DNA of 64,000 nt from Paenirhizobium selenitireducens ATCC BAA-1503 (GTDB lineage Bacteria > Pseudomonadota > Alphaproteobacteria > Rhizobiales > Rhizobiaceae), in contig NZ_JAEG01000001.1 of NCBI RefSeq assembly GCF_000518785.1, positions 682,001-746,000 on the forward strand, in the 5' to 3' direction. Under the pieces are notes generated by a model. The model saw only the letters and a program-made list of their open reading frames with translations. It was not told the origin of the DNA and searched no databases. Every line of letters starts with the position of its first letter. Position 1 is the first letter of the stretch. The position numbers and the translations under genes were made by a program. Shown piece by piece: positions 1 to 7,863 of the stretch.

Positions 1-41
1 GCATCGATCCTGTTTGTCGCACTGGACAGAAAGCGGTTCAT
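1..41 (-). CDS. mraZ: MraZ, N-terminal fragment (cut by window edge)
   Basis: The reverse strand from base 41 down to the window edge reads ATG and then codons for MNRFLSSATNRID, the typical amino terminus of MraZ, the DNA-binding regulator that begins the division and cell wall (dcw) cluster. Only about 13 codons are inside the window; the rest lies beyond base 1. The call rests on this short but characteristic start and on context: a set of TGGGN repeats of the kind MraZ binds lies about 180–210 bases upstream, and rnpB follows upstream as in other Rhizobiaceae. The remaining dcw genes would be expected outside the window. Confidence 0.8.
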   Translation of the reverse strand, partial: MNRFLSSATNRID

Positions 42-217
42 GACAATCGACCGCTCTCCCTTCTGGCAAGAGGCTCCATATCGAGCCCCGCAAATCCGAA
101 AACACCCGCACCGCAGAACTGCCGCAGAAGACCGGGGGCCACCCTTCACATCCGGTGACCGACCCACTTTCGACTGCGATTTCCGGGACTTCAATCAGCC
201 CCTCAACGGTACGTTTA

Positions 218-252
218 TGGGATAACATGGGACTATATGGGCGTCAATGGGA
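218..252 (+). promoter_or_regulatory. MraZ-binding box, four TGGGN repeats
   Basis: TGGGA, TGGGA, TGGGC and TGGGA start at 218, 228, 238 and 248, each separated by exactly five bases, so the set has a strict 10-bp period. MraZ is known to bind TGGGN repeats with five-base spacers upstream of its own gene. Here the repeats read on the strand opposite to mraZ. Autoregulation of the dcw operon is the likely role. Confidence 0.7.
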
Positions 253-303
253 CAGAGCTTCCGCGATCCTCCAAGGGATTCAAATATTGATAAGCGGTTA
301 AGC

Positions 304-318
304 TTAACGAATCGTTAG
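304..318 (+). promoter_or_regulatory. Possible CtrA site (TTAA-N7-TTAG)
   Basis: TTAA at 304–307 and TTAG at 315–318 are separated by seven bases, one mismatch from the CtrA consensus TTAA-N7-TTAA. A perfect palindrome GTTAAGCTTAAC (297–308) overlaps it. The location is about 265 bases upstream of the mraZ start. Cell-cycle control of the dcw cluster would make sense, but AT-rich matches of this kind arise by chance. Confidence 0.3.
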
Positions 319-462
319 AACCACCTGTTGTGCCATTGCTTTTTCACCCCGGACCTTGACCGTAGCTGGACAACGGCAAGCCGAAATTGTGACGGTTTTT
401 CAGAGCATTGGATTTGTTCGCTAAATCCGTTCCCACCGGTCCGCAAAGGGGAAGGAAAAATC

Positions 463-862
463 GCCAGTTGGCCTGTAAGCCGGGTTCTGTATGGCTCCGG
501 TCGCCCGGAACGTGGCAGCCATTCATCTGGGACAGCGTTTGCACACTGCCTCACGCAACCCACCCGGATGACTGGCCCGGAAACAGGCTGTGGCCGCGCT
601 TGCGCGTGACCCGCGTCATCCCTATTCGGTCTTGCTCCCGGTGGGGTTTACCGTGCCGTCCCTGTTGCCAGCGACGCGGTGGGCTCTTACCCCACCCTTT
701 CACCCTTACCTCGCGAGCGAGGCGGTTTGCTTTCTGTGGCACTTTCCCTGAGGTCGCCCCCGCCGGACGTTATCCGGCACCGTGTTTCCGTGGAGCCCGG
801 ACTTTCCTCACCCTACCGCCTTTCGGCATTGGTAAAGCGCGGCTGCCCGGCCAACTGGCACC
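463..862 (-). ncRNA. rnpB: RNase P RNA, bacterial class A
   Basis: Read on the minus strand, the sequence contains the universal block GAGGAAAGTCCGGGCTCC (about 792–809 on the plus strand) near the 5' end and the 3' block ACAGAACCCGGCTTACAG near 471–489. The ends CCAGTTGGCC and GGCCAACTGG pair as the P1 helix. At about 400 nt the length fits an alphaproteobacterial RNase P RNA. A run of five T residues on the minus strand directly after P1 (plus-strand A run near 456–460) probably ends transcription. The ends are approximate. Several short open frames cross this region in both directions and are not real genes. Confidence 0.95.
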
Positions 863-940
863 GCGTCCTTAACCGAGCAGCCCGGCGATTGCCACCAAAA
901 AGGAGTCTCCTCCAATGGCAGGACGCCGGATGGTGAACAA

Positions 941-2128
941 TCAGCGGAAAGCGGGGCGGAAAACATCACCATAGGCAGCCTCGTCGAGGTCTCCGCCTTG
1001 AAGGAGGACTGCGCCCAGCCGGCCGATCTCGTCCGAACTCTTGGCCGCGGCACCGCAGCCGCCGGTCAAGACCGCGATCCGGTCGCTGGCAAAGCCGATC
1101 GCCGGATAGTTGCTCGGCGTGAACGAGGTGACGCAGGCAGCCATACTGAGCGGCGCGGCGGCAAGAGCCGGAACGAGGCCGTCGATGATTCGCTTGAGAT
1201 GATCGCGGGTGCCGGCGCGGCCGCCGCTGCGGAACCAGGCACGAACCTCGGGTTCCGTTTCAAGCCGGAGATCGTCCGGATCGCCGCCGATCTTCAGATA
1301 GGTCTTGCCGTCCGGATAGCGCACCGGCGGAAGCAGATAGATGTGGTCACGCGGGTCGTCGGGCTGGTGGATCAGCGACGGCATGCCGGCATAGCGGGAA
1401 AGCTCTGCCTCGGGGATCTCGAAGAAGGCGACGGTGCGCGCATAAACCGACAGATCAACCGGTCTCGGCAAGAGATTCTCGCCAATGGAGAATCCACCGG
1501 CGGCGACGAGCACCTTGTCGCCCCTCACCTCGCGCCCCTCCGCCGTCCGGACGACGACGCCTCCGCCGGACTCGTGCGTACTGACGACGGTATCAGTAAT
1601 GACCGTTGCGCCGGCGCGCGCCGCCAGAACCGACTGCGCCTCGACCAGACGCCGTGGATTGACATAGCCGGCCTCGGCCGCCTCGAACACGCCTTCACAA
1701 CCGCTGCCGAAGGAGAAATACGAAAACCGTTCGGCCAGCTTCCTGTCGTCGATCATTTCGACATCCGCACCGACCCGTTCGGCCGCAGCGCAGATGTCGG
1801 CGACATAGGGATCGCGGCCGCCGCGCTCAGGTCCGACCATCAGGCAGCCCGTCGGGTGGAAGAACTCCATCCCGCTTTGCGCCGCGATCTCGCCATAGCG
1901 GGCGATCGAACGCTTTGCCAGCAATGCCCAGACCGGGTTCGGATCGATGGTGCGGGTGATGCGCGCCTCGTCGTAGTGACTGGCGAAAACGCCCTCGTGC
2001 CGGGCGGCATCCTTGGGCTCATCCGGGCCGATCAGTGCGACCCCGTCGGTCTGTTCTGCCAGATGGCGGGCAGCGGCGGCGCCCATCATGCCGCGACCGA
2101 TGATGATGTATTTGAAGCTTTCGCCCAT
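941..2128 (-). CDS. FAD-dependent oxidoreductase (DAO family)
   Basis: This 395-residue protein opens with a dinucleotide-binding motif, G11-R-G-M-M-G16, in the context YIIIGRGMMGAA, and has the length and layout of the D-amino-acid oxidase/sarcosine oxidase family. These flavoenzymes oxidise amines or amino acids using FAD. A second glycine-rich stretch near the carboxyl end (VLTGGCGAAAKSSDEIG) fits the family's FAD-contacting loop. No signal peptide is seen, so it is probably cytoplasmic. It lies 242 bases downstream of a transglycosylase gene on the same strand, with a strong hairpin between them, so it may have its own transcript. The substrate cannot be told from sequence. Confidence 0.8.
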   Translation of the reverse strand: MGESFKYIIIGRGMMGAAAARHLAEQTDGVALIGPDEPKDAARHEGVFASHYDEARITRTIDPNPVWALLAKRSIARYGEIAAQSGMEFFHPTGCLMVGPERGGRDPYVADICAAAERVGADVEMIDDRKLAERFSYFSFGSGCEGVFEAAEAGYVNPRRLVEAQSVLAARAGATVITDTVVSTHESGGGVVVRTAEGREVRGDKVLVAAGGFSIGENLLPRPVDLSVYARTVAFFEIPEAELSRYAGMPSLIHQPDDPRDHIYLLPPVRYPDGKTYLKIGGDPDDLRLETEPEVRAWFRSGGRAGTRDHLKRIIDGLVPALAAAPLSMAACVTSFTPSNYPAIGFASDRIAVLTGGCGAAAKSSDEIGRLGAVLLQGGDLDEAAYGDVFRPAFR

Positions 2129-2326
2129 GCCATGTCCCCTGTCGACGCACTTGCCGACAGCTTTTCCCGATCAGGGCTTTGCCGGCAAGTGTGGAATCGG
2201 ACCTGGAGGAAGCACGGCTGCAATTTTGTCGTGGAGACGACGGGCCGCCGTTCTTGGGCGTCCCCTGGAGGCCGCGCGGAATTCCGCCGCCGTGGACTGC
2301 CGTGCGAACCTTGCAGGCGAGATCGC

Positions 2327-2362
2327 GAGACGGCCAGGGTGTGCACACGCCTGGCCGTTCTC
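2327..2362. terminator. Near-perfect 36-nt hairpin after SLT gene
   Basis: The plus strand reads GAGACGGCCAGGGTGTG, then CACACGCCTGGCCGTTCTC; the arms are complementary except for two single-base bulges. It lies 8 bases beyond the stop codon of the minus-strand transglycosylase gene. There is no T tract, so it could be a terminator aided by other factors or an mRNA 3'-end stabiliser. Confidence 0.45.
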
Positions 2363-2370
2363 TCAGAGGC

Positions 2371-2892
2371 TTACGAAGCGATCAGCGCCAGCACCTTGCC
2401 GCAATAGCGCTTGGAGACCGGGTTCATCCGCTTGGCGGCGTGGCCGGCATTGTATTTCAGGATGGTCGAGCAGGTCTGGCCGTCGCCCAGGTCATGCGCC
2501 ATCGACAGGTACTTCATGCCGTAGCGGATGTTGGTCTCGGGATCATACAGCCCCTTGGAGGAGCCCGAATAGCCCATCATGCGCGCCGTGGCCGGCTTGA
2601 TCTGCATGAGGCCGATCTCGCCGGCGCTGCCGCGCGCCTTGGGATTGAAATTGCTTTCGACCCGCACGACCGCATGGGCGAGCGCCACTGGAACCCCGTA
2701 GGTCTTGGCGTATTTGGAGATCAGGCTCGTATAGGGGCTCTTCGAGAAGGAAGGCGCAGGATAGCCGGCCGCGCGGTTCACGGTCTTGAGCGGAGCCCTG
2801 AAGCTGCGCTCCTCGTCTCCGGCCGATGCCGTCATGGACGAGGACAAAAGAATACCGAGGCATGCCGCAGCAGCAACAATTCGCTTCATCAT
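2371..2892 (-). CDS. Secreted lytic transglycosylase (SLT domain)
   Basis: The protein of about 173 residues cleaves peptidoglycan glycan strands. It starts with a Sec signal peptide (MMKRIVAAAACLGILL…ASA, cleavage near residue 24), followed by a single SLT (goose-lysozyme-like) domain. The catalytic glutamate is E79 in VRVES; GLMQIK at 94–99 and YNAG at 147–150 are standard family motifs. Two adjacent ATG codons (2892 and 2889) could start it; a longer in-frame reading upstream would place the signal peptide internally and is rejected. It is a small stand-alone enzyme of the kind common in rhizobia and resembles the lipoprotein at 7864–8820 in its catalytic domain. Confidence 0.88.
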   Translation of the reverse strand: MMKRIVAAAACLGILLSSSMTASAGDEERSFRAPLKTVNRAAGYPAPSFSKSPYTSLISKYAKTYGVPVALAHAVVRVESNFNPKARGSAGEIGLMQIKPATARMMGYSGSSKGLYDPETNIRYGMKYLSMAHDLGDGQTCSTILKYNAGHAAKRMNPVSKRYCGKVLALIAS

Positions 2893-3159
2893 GTAAAAGT
2901 CAGTCTCCGAACCAGAGAGGCGGGCGAACGTCCCTTGCGGACGCAAATCTTCCTCGTTCGCCCTACCCGTCGGGTAGGTCGCCGCCCATGCTCTCATCGT
3001 TGATATTTGCAAACACGGTCCGCAAAAACTGGGTGCCCGTGCCGCCGTTCAGTTCGTTCTTTAGAGCGGCGAAATGGGGAATTCGTGTGGCGATGCAACA
3101 AATTGGCGTTTCACGCGTTCATTCGGCCCTTCGAAAAGCAGTGCTTTCGGCCTGCCAAT

Positions 3160-3921
3160 TCAGGCGTAACGGGGCAGCGTCGTCAGCAGCCGATGCAGCG
3201 TCTCGATCGTCGACATGTCGGCGATCCCGTCCACCCGTTCGGTGCGGAAATGGCGCTGGAACGCGGCCACGACGCCCTCCGTCTTGTCGGAGTATTCTCC
3301 GGTAATTTCAATATCATATCCATAAAGGGACAGCATCGACTGCAAGGCTTCGACCGGCTGGCCGTGGTCGCCCTTCTGGAAGAAGCGTCCGCCCTGCACC
3401 GGCACGGGCTCGACGAAGTGGCCGACGCCCGCCGCGTGAAGCCGTCCCCAGGGGAAATTTTCACCCGGATCGACCTTGCGAACCGGCGCAACATCGGAGT
3501 GCGCCAGCACGCGTTCAGGGGCGATATCGAGCCTGCGGCCGCAATCGAGACACAATTGAATGACCGCTTCGATCTGCTTGTCGGGGAATCCGGGGAGCCC
3601 GGCGGGGTGCCCGGCATTGGCGATCTCGATGCCGATCGAGCGCGAATTGATGTCGGTCTCGCCCGCCCAGAAGCTTTTTCCCGCATGCCAGGCACGCCGG
3701 TCCTCCGGCACCATCTGCACGATCCGACCGTCCTCGTGGACGAAGTAGTGGCTGGAAACCTGGCTTTCGGGATTGCACAGCCAGGCGAGCGCGCCGTCAT
3801 GCTCGGGCATGCCGGTATAGTGCAGAAGGATCATGTCGGGGCGACAGCCGCCGGCCCGTTCGCCCTGGTTGGGCGACGGCATCACGGTGGCGCCGGCGAA
3901 ATCGGCGGTGAAAGGCTTCAT
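3160..3921 (-). CDS. N-acetylmuramoyl-L-alanine amidase (AmpD/AmiD type)
   Basis: This 253-residue protein has an Amidase_2 domain (about residues 25–160) followed by a peptidoglycan-binding domain (about 185–245). Zinc ligands and catalytic residues expected in the family are visible: H34 in LLHYTGM, E99 in GIEIAN, H141 in LAHSDVAP and D151 in KVDPG. It would cut the amide bond between muramic acid and the stem peptide, acting on cell-wall fragments for recycling or remodelling. No clear signal peptide is seen, which fits a cytosolic AmpD-like role, although the binding domain is more typical of AmiD. Its ATG overlaps the stop of the upstream J-domain gene by four bases (ATGA), so the two are translationally coupled. 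Confidence 0.9.
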   Translation of the reverse strand: MKPFTADFAGATVMPSPNQGERAGGCRPDMILLHYTGMPEHDGALAWLCNPESQVSSHYFVHEDGRIVQMVPEDRRAWHAGKSFWAGETDINSRSIGIEIANAGHPAGLPGFPDKQIEAVIQLCLDCGRRLDIAPERVLAHSDVAPVRKVDPGENFPWGRLHAAGVGHFVEPVPVQGGRFFQKGDHGQPVEALQSMLSLYGYDIEITGEYSDKTEGVVAAFQRHFRTERVDGIADMSTIETLHRLLTTLPRYA

Positions 3922-4655
3922 GCGGCGCGGCGTTCTTTCTCGATCGCCGAATAGGCGGCGTTCAGCTTGGCCATGCGGTGGTGGGCCACGGCATGGAACT
4001 CGCTCGGCACGCCGCGGGCATGCAGCCGGTCGGGATGGTGCTCGGCGGCGAGCGCCCGGTAACGCTTGCGGATGGTGGCGAAATCGTCCGACCGCTGCAC
4101 GCCCAGCACGCCATAGGGATCGCCCTCGAGATGCAGGTGCCGCTGGGTAATCGTGTGGAAGCGCTCCTCGGACAGGCCGAAGATCTCGGCGATGCGCGAC
4201 AGGAAGTCGAGTTCCTTCTCATGCACCAGACCGTCAGCCGTGGCGATGTGGAACAACGCGTCGACAATGTCCTCAAGCACCGGGCAGAAATTGTCGCAGG
4301 TCCGGCAGAGCTTGGCGAGCTTCTCCGCATAGGCCTCGAAGCCGGCCACGTCCTGACGCGCGAGATTGTACAGCCGGGCGACGTTCTTCGCCTCTTCCTC
4401 GGGGAAATCGAAGATGCCGCGGAAGGCATCGACCTCGGCCACCGTCACGATTCCGTCGGCCTTCGCCATCTTGGCGGACAGCGCGATGATCGCAACAGAG
4501 AAGGAAACACGGCGGCGGGTCTCGGGGTCGCCTTCGAAAACGGTTCGAACCGCCTCGACCATACCCGACAGGACGCTGCCCGCTGCATCGCCGATAGCGC
4601 CCAGCAGACGATCCCACAACGACGCGATCTGTTCGCAGGCGAAATCGAAAATCAT
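3918..4655 (-). CDS. DjlA-like TerB/J-domain co-chaperone
   Basis: The 245-residue protein combines a TerB-like helical domain (about residues 45–165, with DGIVTVAE and DGLVHEKE acidic repeats) and a carboxyl-terminal DnaJ domain (about 180–240). The J domain contains the HPD tripeptide in AEHHPDRL, needed to stimulate DnaK ATPase. This arrangement is that of DjlA co-chaperones, but the membrane anchor of E. coli DjlA is not evident. It overlaps the amidase gene by four bases and is probably transcribed with it. Rhizobial genomes often pair these two genes; the functional reason is not known to me. Confidence 0.88.
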   Translation of the reverse strand: MIFDFACEQIASLWDRLLGAIGDAAGSVLSGMVEAVRTVFEGDPETRRRVSFSVAIIALSAKMAKADGIVTVAEVDAFRGIFDFPEEEAKNVARLYNLARQDVAGFEAYAEKLAKLCRTCDNFCPVLEDIVDALFHIATADGLVHEKELDFLSRIAEIFGLSEERFHTITQRHLHLEGDPYGVLGVQRSDDFATIRKRYRALAAEHHPDRLHARGVPSEFHAVAHHRMAKLNAAYSAIEKERRAA

Positions 4656-4892
4656 CAGCGAGTTTGACCAAATATCGCCTGAAAAAGCAAGCCGCGGCGC
4701 CAGTCTGCGACATTAAACTTTATTCACGTTCGGTTGCGAAACGCTGAACCACAGCCATCGAGGCTCTACCCCGATCGGCCTCGAAGGCCGTCGAATCGCA
4801 CCATGCGCCGCCCCTGGTCCATCTCGCGGATTGATTGGACTATTCCTTGGGCTCATGCGACCACCGCCACATTTCCTCCCAGCGGAGCCCGC

Positions 4893-5768
4893 ATGAAATC
4901 GGCAATCCCCTCCCCCGCGCTCGGCCTCATCCTCGGCGCGATCGGCGTCACCATCTTCGGGCTCACCCTGCCGATGACCCGCATCGCGCTCGACGGCTTC
5001 TCGCCGCTTTTCATCACCTTCGGCCGGGCGGTGATCGCCTCGGCGGCAGCCGGCACCGCACTTCTCGTGCTCGGCAAACGCTGGCCGCGGGGCGCCTTCC
5101 CGGCCCTGTTCCTCGCCGGCATCTGCCTCGTCTTCGGCTTTCCGATCTTCTCCTCGATCGCCATGCAGAGCCTGCCCGCCGCCCATGGCGGCGTCGTGCT
5201 CGGGCTGCTTCCGCTGCTCACCTCGATCTTCGCCGTCGTCGTCGATGGCGAACGGCCAAGCCCGCTCTTCTGGCTGTGCGGTTTCGCCGGAGCGGCCCTC
5301 GTCGTCGCCTTCTCCGCTCGCCAGAGCGGTTTCCATCTTGAGGTCGGCGATCTCTGGCTGCTCGCCTCCGCCGTTTCGGCCTCGCTTGGCTACGTGCTGT
5401 CCGCCCGGCTGGCGCGCCGCCTGTCGGGCTGGGAGGTCATTTCCTGGGCGCTCGTCGTCATGCTGCCGCTGTCGCTGGTCGGCGCGGTGCTGACCTTCTC
5501 GAGCGGCGTCACGGCACCCGGCCATGCCGCGATCGGCGCCCTCCTCTACCACGGACTGCTGTCGATGTTCGGCGGCTTCATCTTCTGGAATGCGGGGCTG
5601 GCGATCGGCGGAATTTCGCGCGTCGCGCAGATCCAGCTGATGCAGACTTTCGTCACGCTGCTGTTTTCCACACTCCTGCTCGGCGAGCACATCGGCATTG
5701 AAACGATTATATTCGCGATCGCCGTCGCCTTCGTCGTCTGGCTGGGCCGAAAGGCCCGTATTTCCTGA
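4893..5768 (+). CDS. EamA/DMT-family transporter (1)
   Basis: A 291-residue, strongly hydrophobic protein made of two EamA repeats, about ten membrane helices, as in drug/metabolite-superfamily exporters. The first helix begins just after the chosen ATG (MKSAIPSPALGLILGAIGV). Upstream in-frame ATGs add an arginine- and proline-rich segment unlike this family and are rejected. It stands alone, divergent from the J-domain gene, and 93 bases before pfp. The substrate is unknown; amino acids or metabolites are typical. Two further EamA proteins occur at 14983 and 21516. Confidence 0.85.
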   Translation: MKSAIPSPALGLILGAIGVTIFGLTLPMTRIALDGFSPLFITFGRAVIASAAAGTALLVLGKRWPRGAFPALFLAGICLVFGFPIFSSIAMQSLPAAHGGVVLGLLPLLTSIFAVVVDGERPSPLFWLCGFAGAALVVAFSARQSGFHLEVGDLWLLASAVSASLGYVLSARLARRLSGWEVISWALVVMLPLSLVGAVLTFSSGVTAPGHAAIGALLYHGLLSMFGGFIFWNAGLAIGGISRVAQIQLMQTFVTLLFSTLLLGEHIGIETIIFAIAVAFVVWLGRKARIS

Positions 5769-5861
5769 ACTTTTCGCTTTACAAGGCCATCCGGTCGTCG
5801 CATCCATTCGCGCGGAAAAGCTGAATGTCACCGGCGCCCGAGGCGCGCCGAAGGAGGATCA

Positions 5862-7076
5862 ATGGCCAAACAGAAAGTTGCAATGCTGACCGCCGGCGGT
5901 CTGGCGCCCTGCCTCTCGTCCGCCGTCGGCGGATTGATCGAGCGCTACACGGACATCGCGCCCGAGATCGAGATGATCGCCTACACGTCCGGCTATCGCG
6001 GCTTGCTGATGGACTACAAGATCGAAATCACCAAGGAGATGCGCGAGAAGGCCCATGTGTTGCACCGCTATGGCGGCTCGCCGATCGGCAACAGCCGGGT
6101 GAAGCTCACCAACACGGCCGATTGCGTCAAACGCGGCCTGGTCAAGGAAGGCGAAACGCCGCTCCGGGTCGCCGCCGAACGGCTGGCCGCCGACGGCGTC
6201 ACAATCCTCCACACCATCGGCGGCGACGACACCAACACGACCGCGGCCGATCTTGCTGCCTATCTCGGCGCCAATGGCTATGACCTCACCGTCGTCGGCC
6301 TGCCGAAGACCGTCGACAACGATGTCGTGCCGATCAAGCAGTCGCTTGGCGCATGGACGGCAGCCGAGGTTGGCGCGCGCTTCTTCGACCACGTTTCCAA
6401 CGAACAGAGTGCAGCACCGCGCAGCCTTGTCATTCACGAAGTCATGGGCCGCCACTGCGGCTGGCTGACCGCAGCGACCGCCCACGCCTACATCAACCGT
6501 ACCCGGAACAACGAGTATATCGAGGGTATGATGATGAACAGCGAGTTGAAGAACATCGACGGCCTTTATCTGCCGGAAACCCATTTCGACATGGAAGCGG
6601 AGGCCGAGCGCCTGCGCGAAACCATGGACCGCTCCGGCTTCGTCACGCTTTTCGTCTCCGAAGGCGCCTGCCTCGAAGAGATCGTCGCGGACCGCGAGGC
6701 TGCCGGTGAAGAAATCAAGCGCGATGCCTTCGGTCACGTCAAGATCGACACGATCAATGTCGGCAACTGGTTCCAGAAGCATTTTGCCAAGCTGCTCGAT
6801 GCCGAACGCTCGATGGTTCAGAAGTCCGGCTACTACGCCCGTTCGGCTCCGGCCAATTACGAGGACCTGCGCCTCATCCACAGCATGGTCGATCTCGCCG
6901 TCGAAAGCGCGCTCAACAAGGTGTCGGGCGTGACGGGTCACGACGAGGACCAGGGCGGCCGCCTGCGCACGATCGAATTCCCGCGCATCAAGGGCGGCAA
7001 GGCCTTCGACCTGAAGACCCCGTGGTTCCAGGAGGTAATGGATCACATGGGCCAGAAATTCCACCCGGCCAATTGA
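5862..7076 (+). CDS. pfp: Pyrophosphate-dependent 6-phosphofructokinase
   Basis: This enzyme of 404 residues phosphorylates fructose 6-phosphate reversibly, using pyrophosphate instead of ATP. The phosphofructokinase signatures are clear: GGDD at 120–123, PKTVDND at 148–154 and MGRHCGW at 195–201. An aspartate, rather than glycine, in GGDD is the known mark of PPi dependence. The start is supported by AAGGAGGATCA just upstream. Rhizobia run mainly Entner–Doudoroff glycolysis, so the enzyme may act in the gluconeogenic direction or in sugar-phosphate recycling. A LysE-type exporter gene follows after 47 bases on the same strand. Confidence 0.93.
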   Translation: MAKQKVAMLTAGGLAPCLSSAVGGLIERYTDIAPEIEMIAYTSGYRGLLMDYKIEITKEMREKAHVLHRYGGSPIGNSRVKLTNTADCVKRGLVKEGETPLRVAAERLAADGVTILHTIGGDDTNTTAADLAAYLGANGYDLTVVGLPKTVDNDVVPIKQSLGAWTAAEVGARFFDHVSNEQSAAPRSLVIHEVMGRHCGWLTAATAHAYINRTRNNEYIEGMMMNSELKNIDGLYLPETHFDMEAEAERLRETMDRSGFVTLFVSEGACLEEIVADREAAGEEIKRDAFGHVKIDTINVGNWFQKHFAKLLDAERSMVQKSGYYARSAPANYEDLRLIHSMVDLAVESALNKVSGVTGHDEDQGGRLRTIEFPRIKGGKAFDLKTPWFQEVMDHMGQKFHPAN

Positions 7077-7123
7077 CGGAACGGGCGAAAGCTGGCTTGC
7101 TCTTCAGTGGAGGAGTCGAAACG

Positions 7124-7759
7124 ATGTCACTGGAACACTGGCTGGCTTTCGCCGTCATATCGGCGATCTGTCTGATTTCGCCCGGCCGCGTGCTGATGCT
7201 GATCGTATCCTATACGCTCGGCCAGGGCCGCAAATCGATGCTGGCGACCATTCCGGCTGCAACCCTCGGCACGGCGATGGCACTGGCCATCGTCATCCTG
7301 GCGCTCGGCTGGCTGCAGTTCGCAGCGCCGGAGATCCTCGATCCGATCCGCTGGATCGGCGGCGCCTATCTCGCCTTCCTCGTCATCCGAACCTGGCGCA
7401 GGCCCGGCGGCGGCGTTCCGCTCGCCGACAACGACAACCTGCCCCAGGAGAAGCCCCTGCGAATCATACGGCATGTCTTTTCCGAGACAGGCCTCGATCG
7501 CCGCAGCTACGCCTTTTTCGTGGCACTCATCGCGCAGTTCCTCGATCCGGCAGTGCCCTTGCCCGAGCAGGCGCAGGCATTTGTCGAGACATTTCTCGGG
7601 CTGGCGCTGGTCTCCTGGCTCGCAGCCGCGATCGGAGCAGGCCCGCTGCATCGCTTCATCCGCAGCCATTCTCCGAAGCGTTCGACCAAACGACGCGATC
7701 GCAATGTGCTGATTTCGTCCAGTTCCGTGACGGCGGGCTATCGCAAGATTGCCGCATGA
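7124..7759 (+). CDS. LysE/RhtB-family amino-acid exporter-like protein
   Basis: The 211-residue membrane protein carries the LysE/RhtB amino-terminal pattern (LAFAVISAICLISPGRVLMLI), where family members usually have a P-G-P motif; here it reads SPGR, so the second proline is absent. About five to six hydrophobic segments are present. The carboxyl-terminal end is charged and serine-rich (SPKRSTKRRDRN). GGAGGAG precedes the ATG, which favours this start over an upstream one inside pfp. It probably exports amino acids or related small molecules. Co-transcription with pfp is possible. Confidence 0.75.
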   Translation: MSLEHWLAFAVISAICLISPGRVLMLIVSYTLGQGRKSMLATIPAATLGTAMALAIVILALGWLQFAAPEILDPIRWIGGAYLAFLVIRTWRRPGGGVPLADNDNLPQEKPLRIIRHVFSETGLDRRSYAFFVALIAQFLDPAVPLPEQAQAFVETFLGLALVSWLAAAIGAGPLHRFIRSHSPKRSTKRRDRNVLISSSSVTAGYRKIAA

Positions 7760-7863
7760 CCAATAGTCAGCTTGCCGCAATTTAGCCCATCCATTATGAC
7801 AACGGAATGTTAACGCACGGCGCTCGCTTCGCTTGCTGCTTGGGGATTGATTGGGACGTCGGC

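Noticed and set aside
40..225. 61-codon plus-strand frame in the mraZ upstream region
   Set aside because: It runs opposite to the mraZ start, has no ribosome-binding site, an odd composition and no domain.
315..936. Several 60–150-codon frames in both directions
   Set aside because: They lie across the RNase P RNA, whose conserved blocks explain the sequence.
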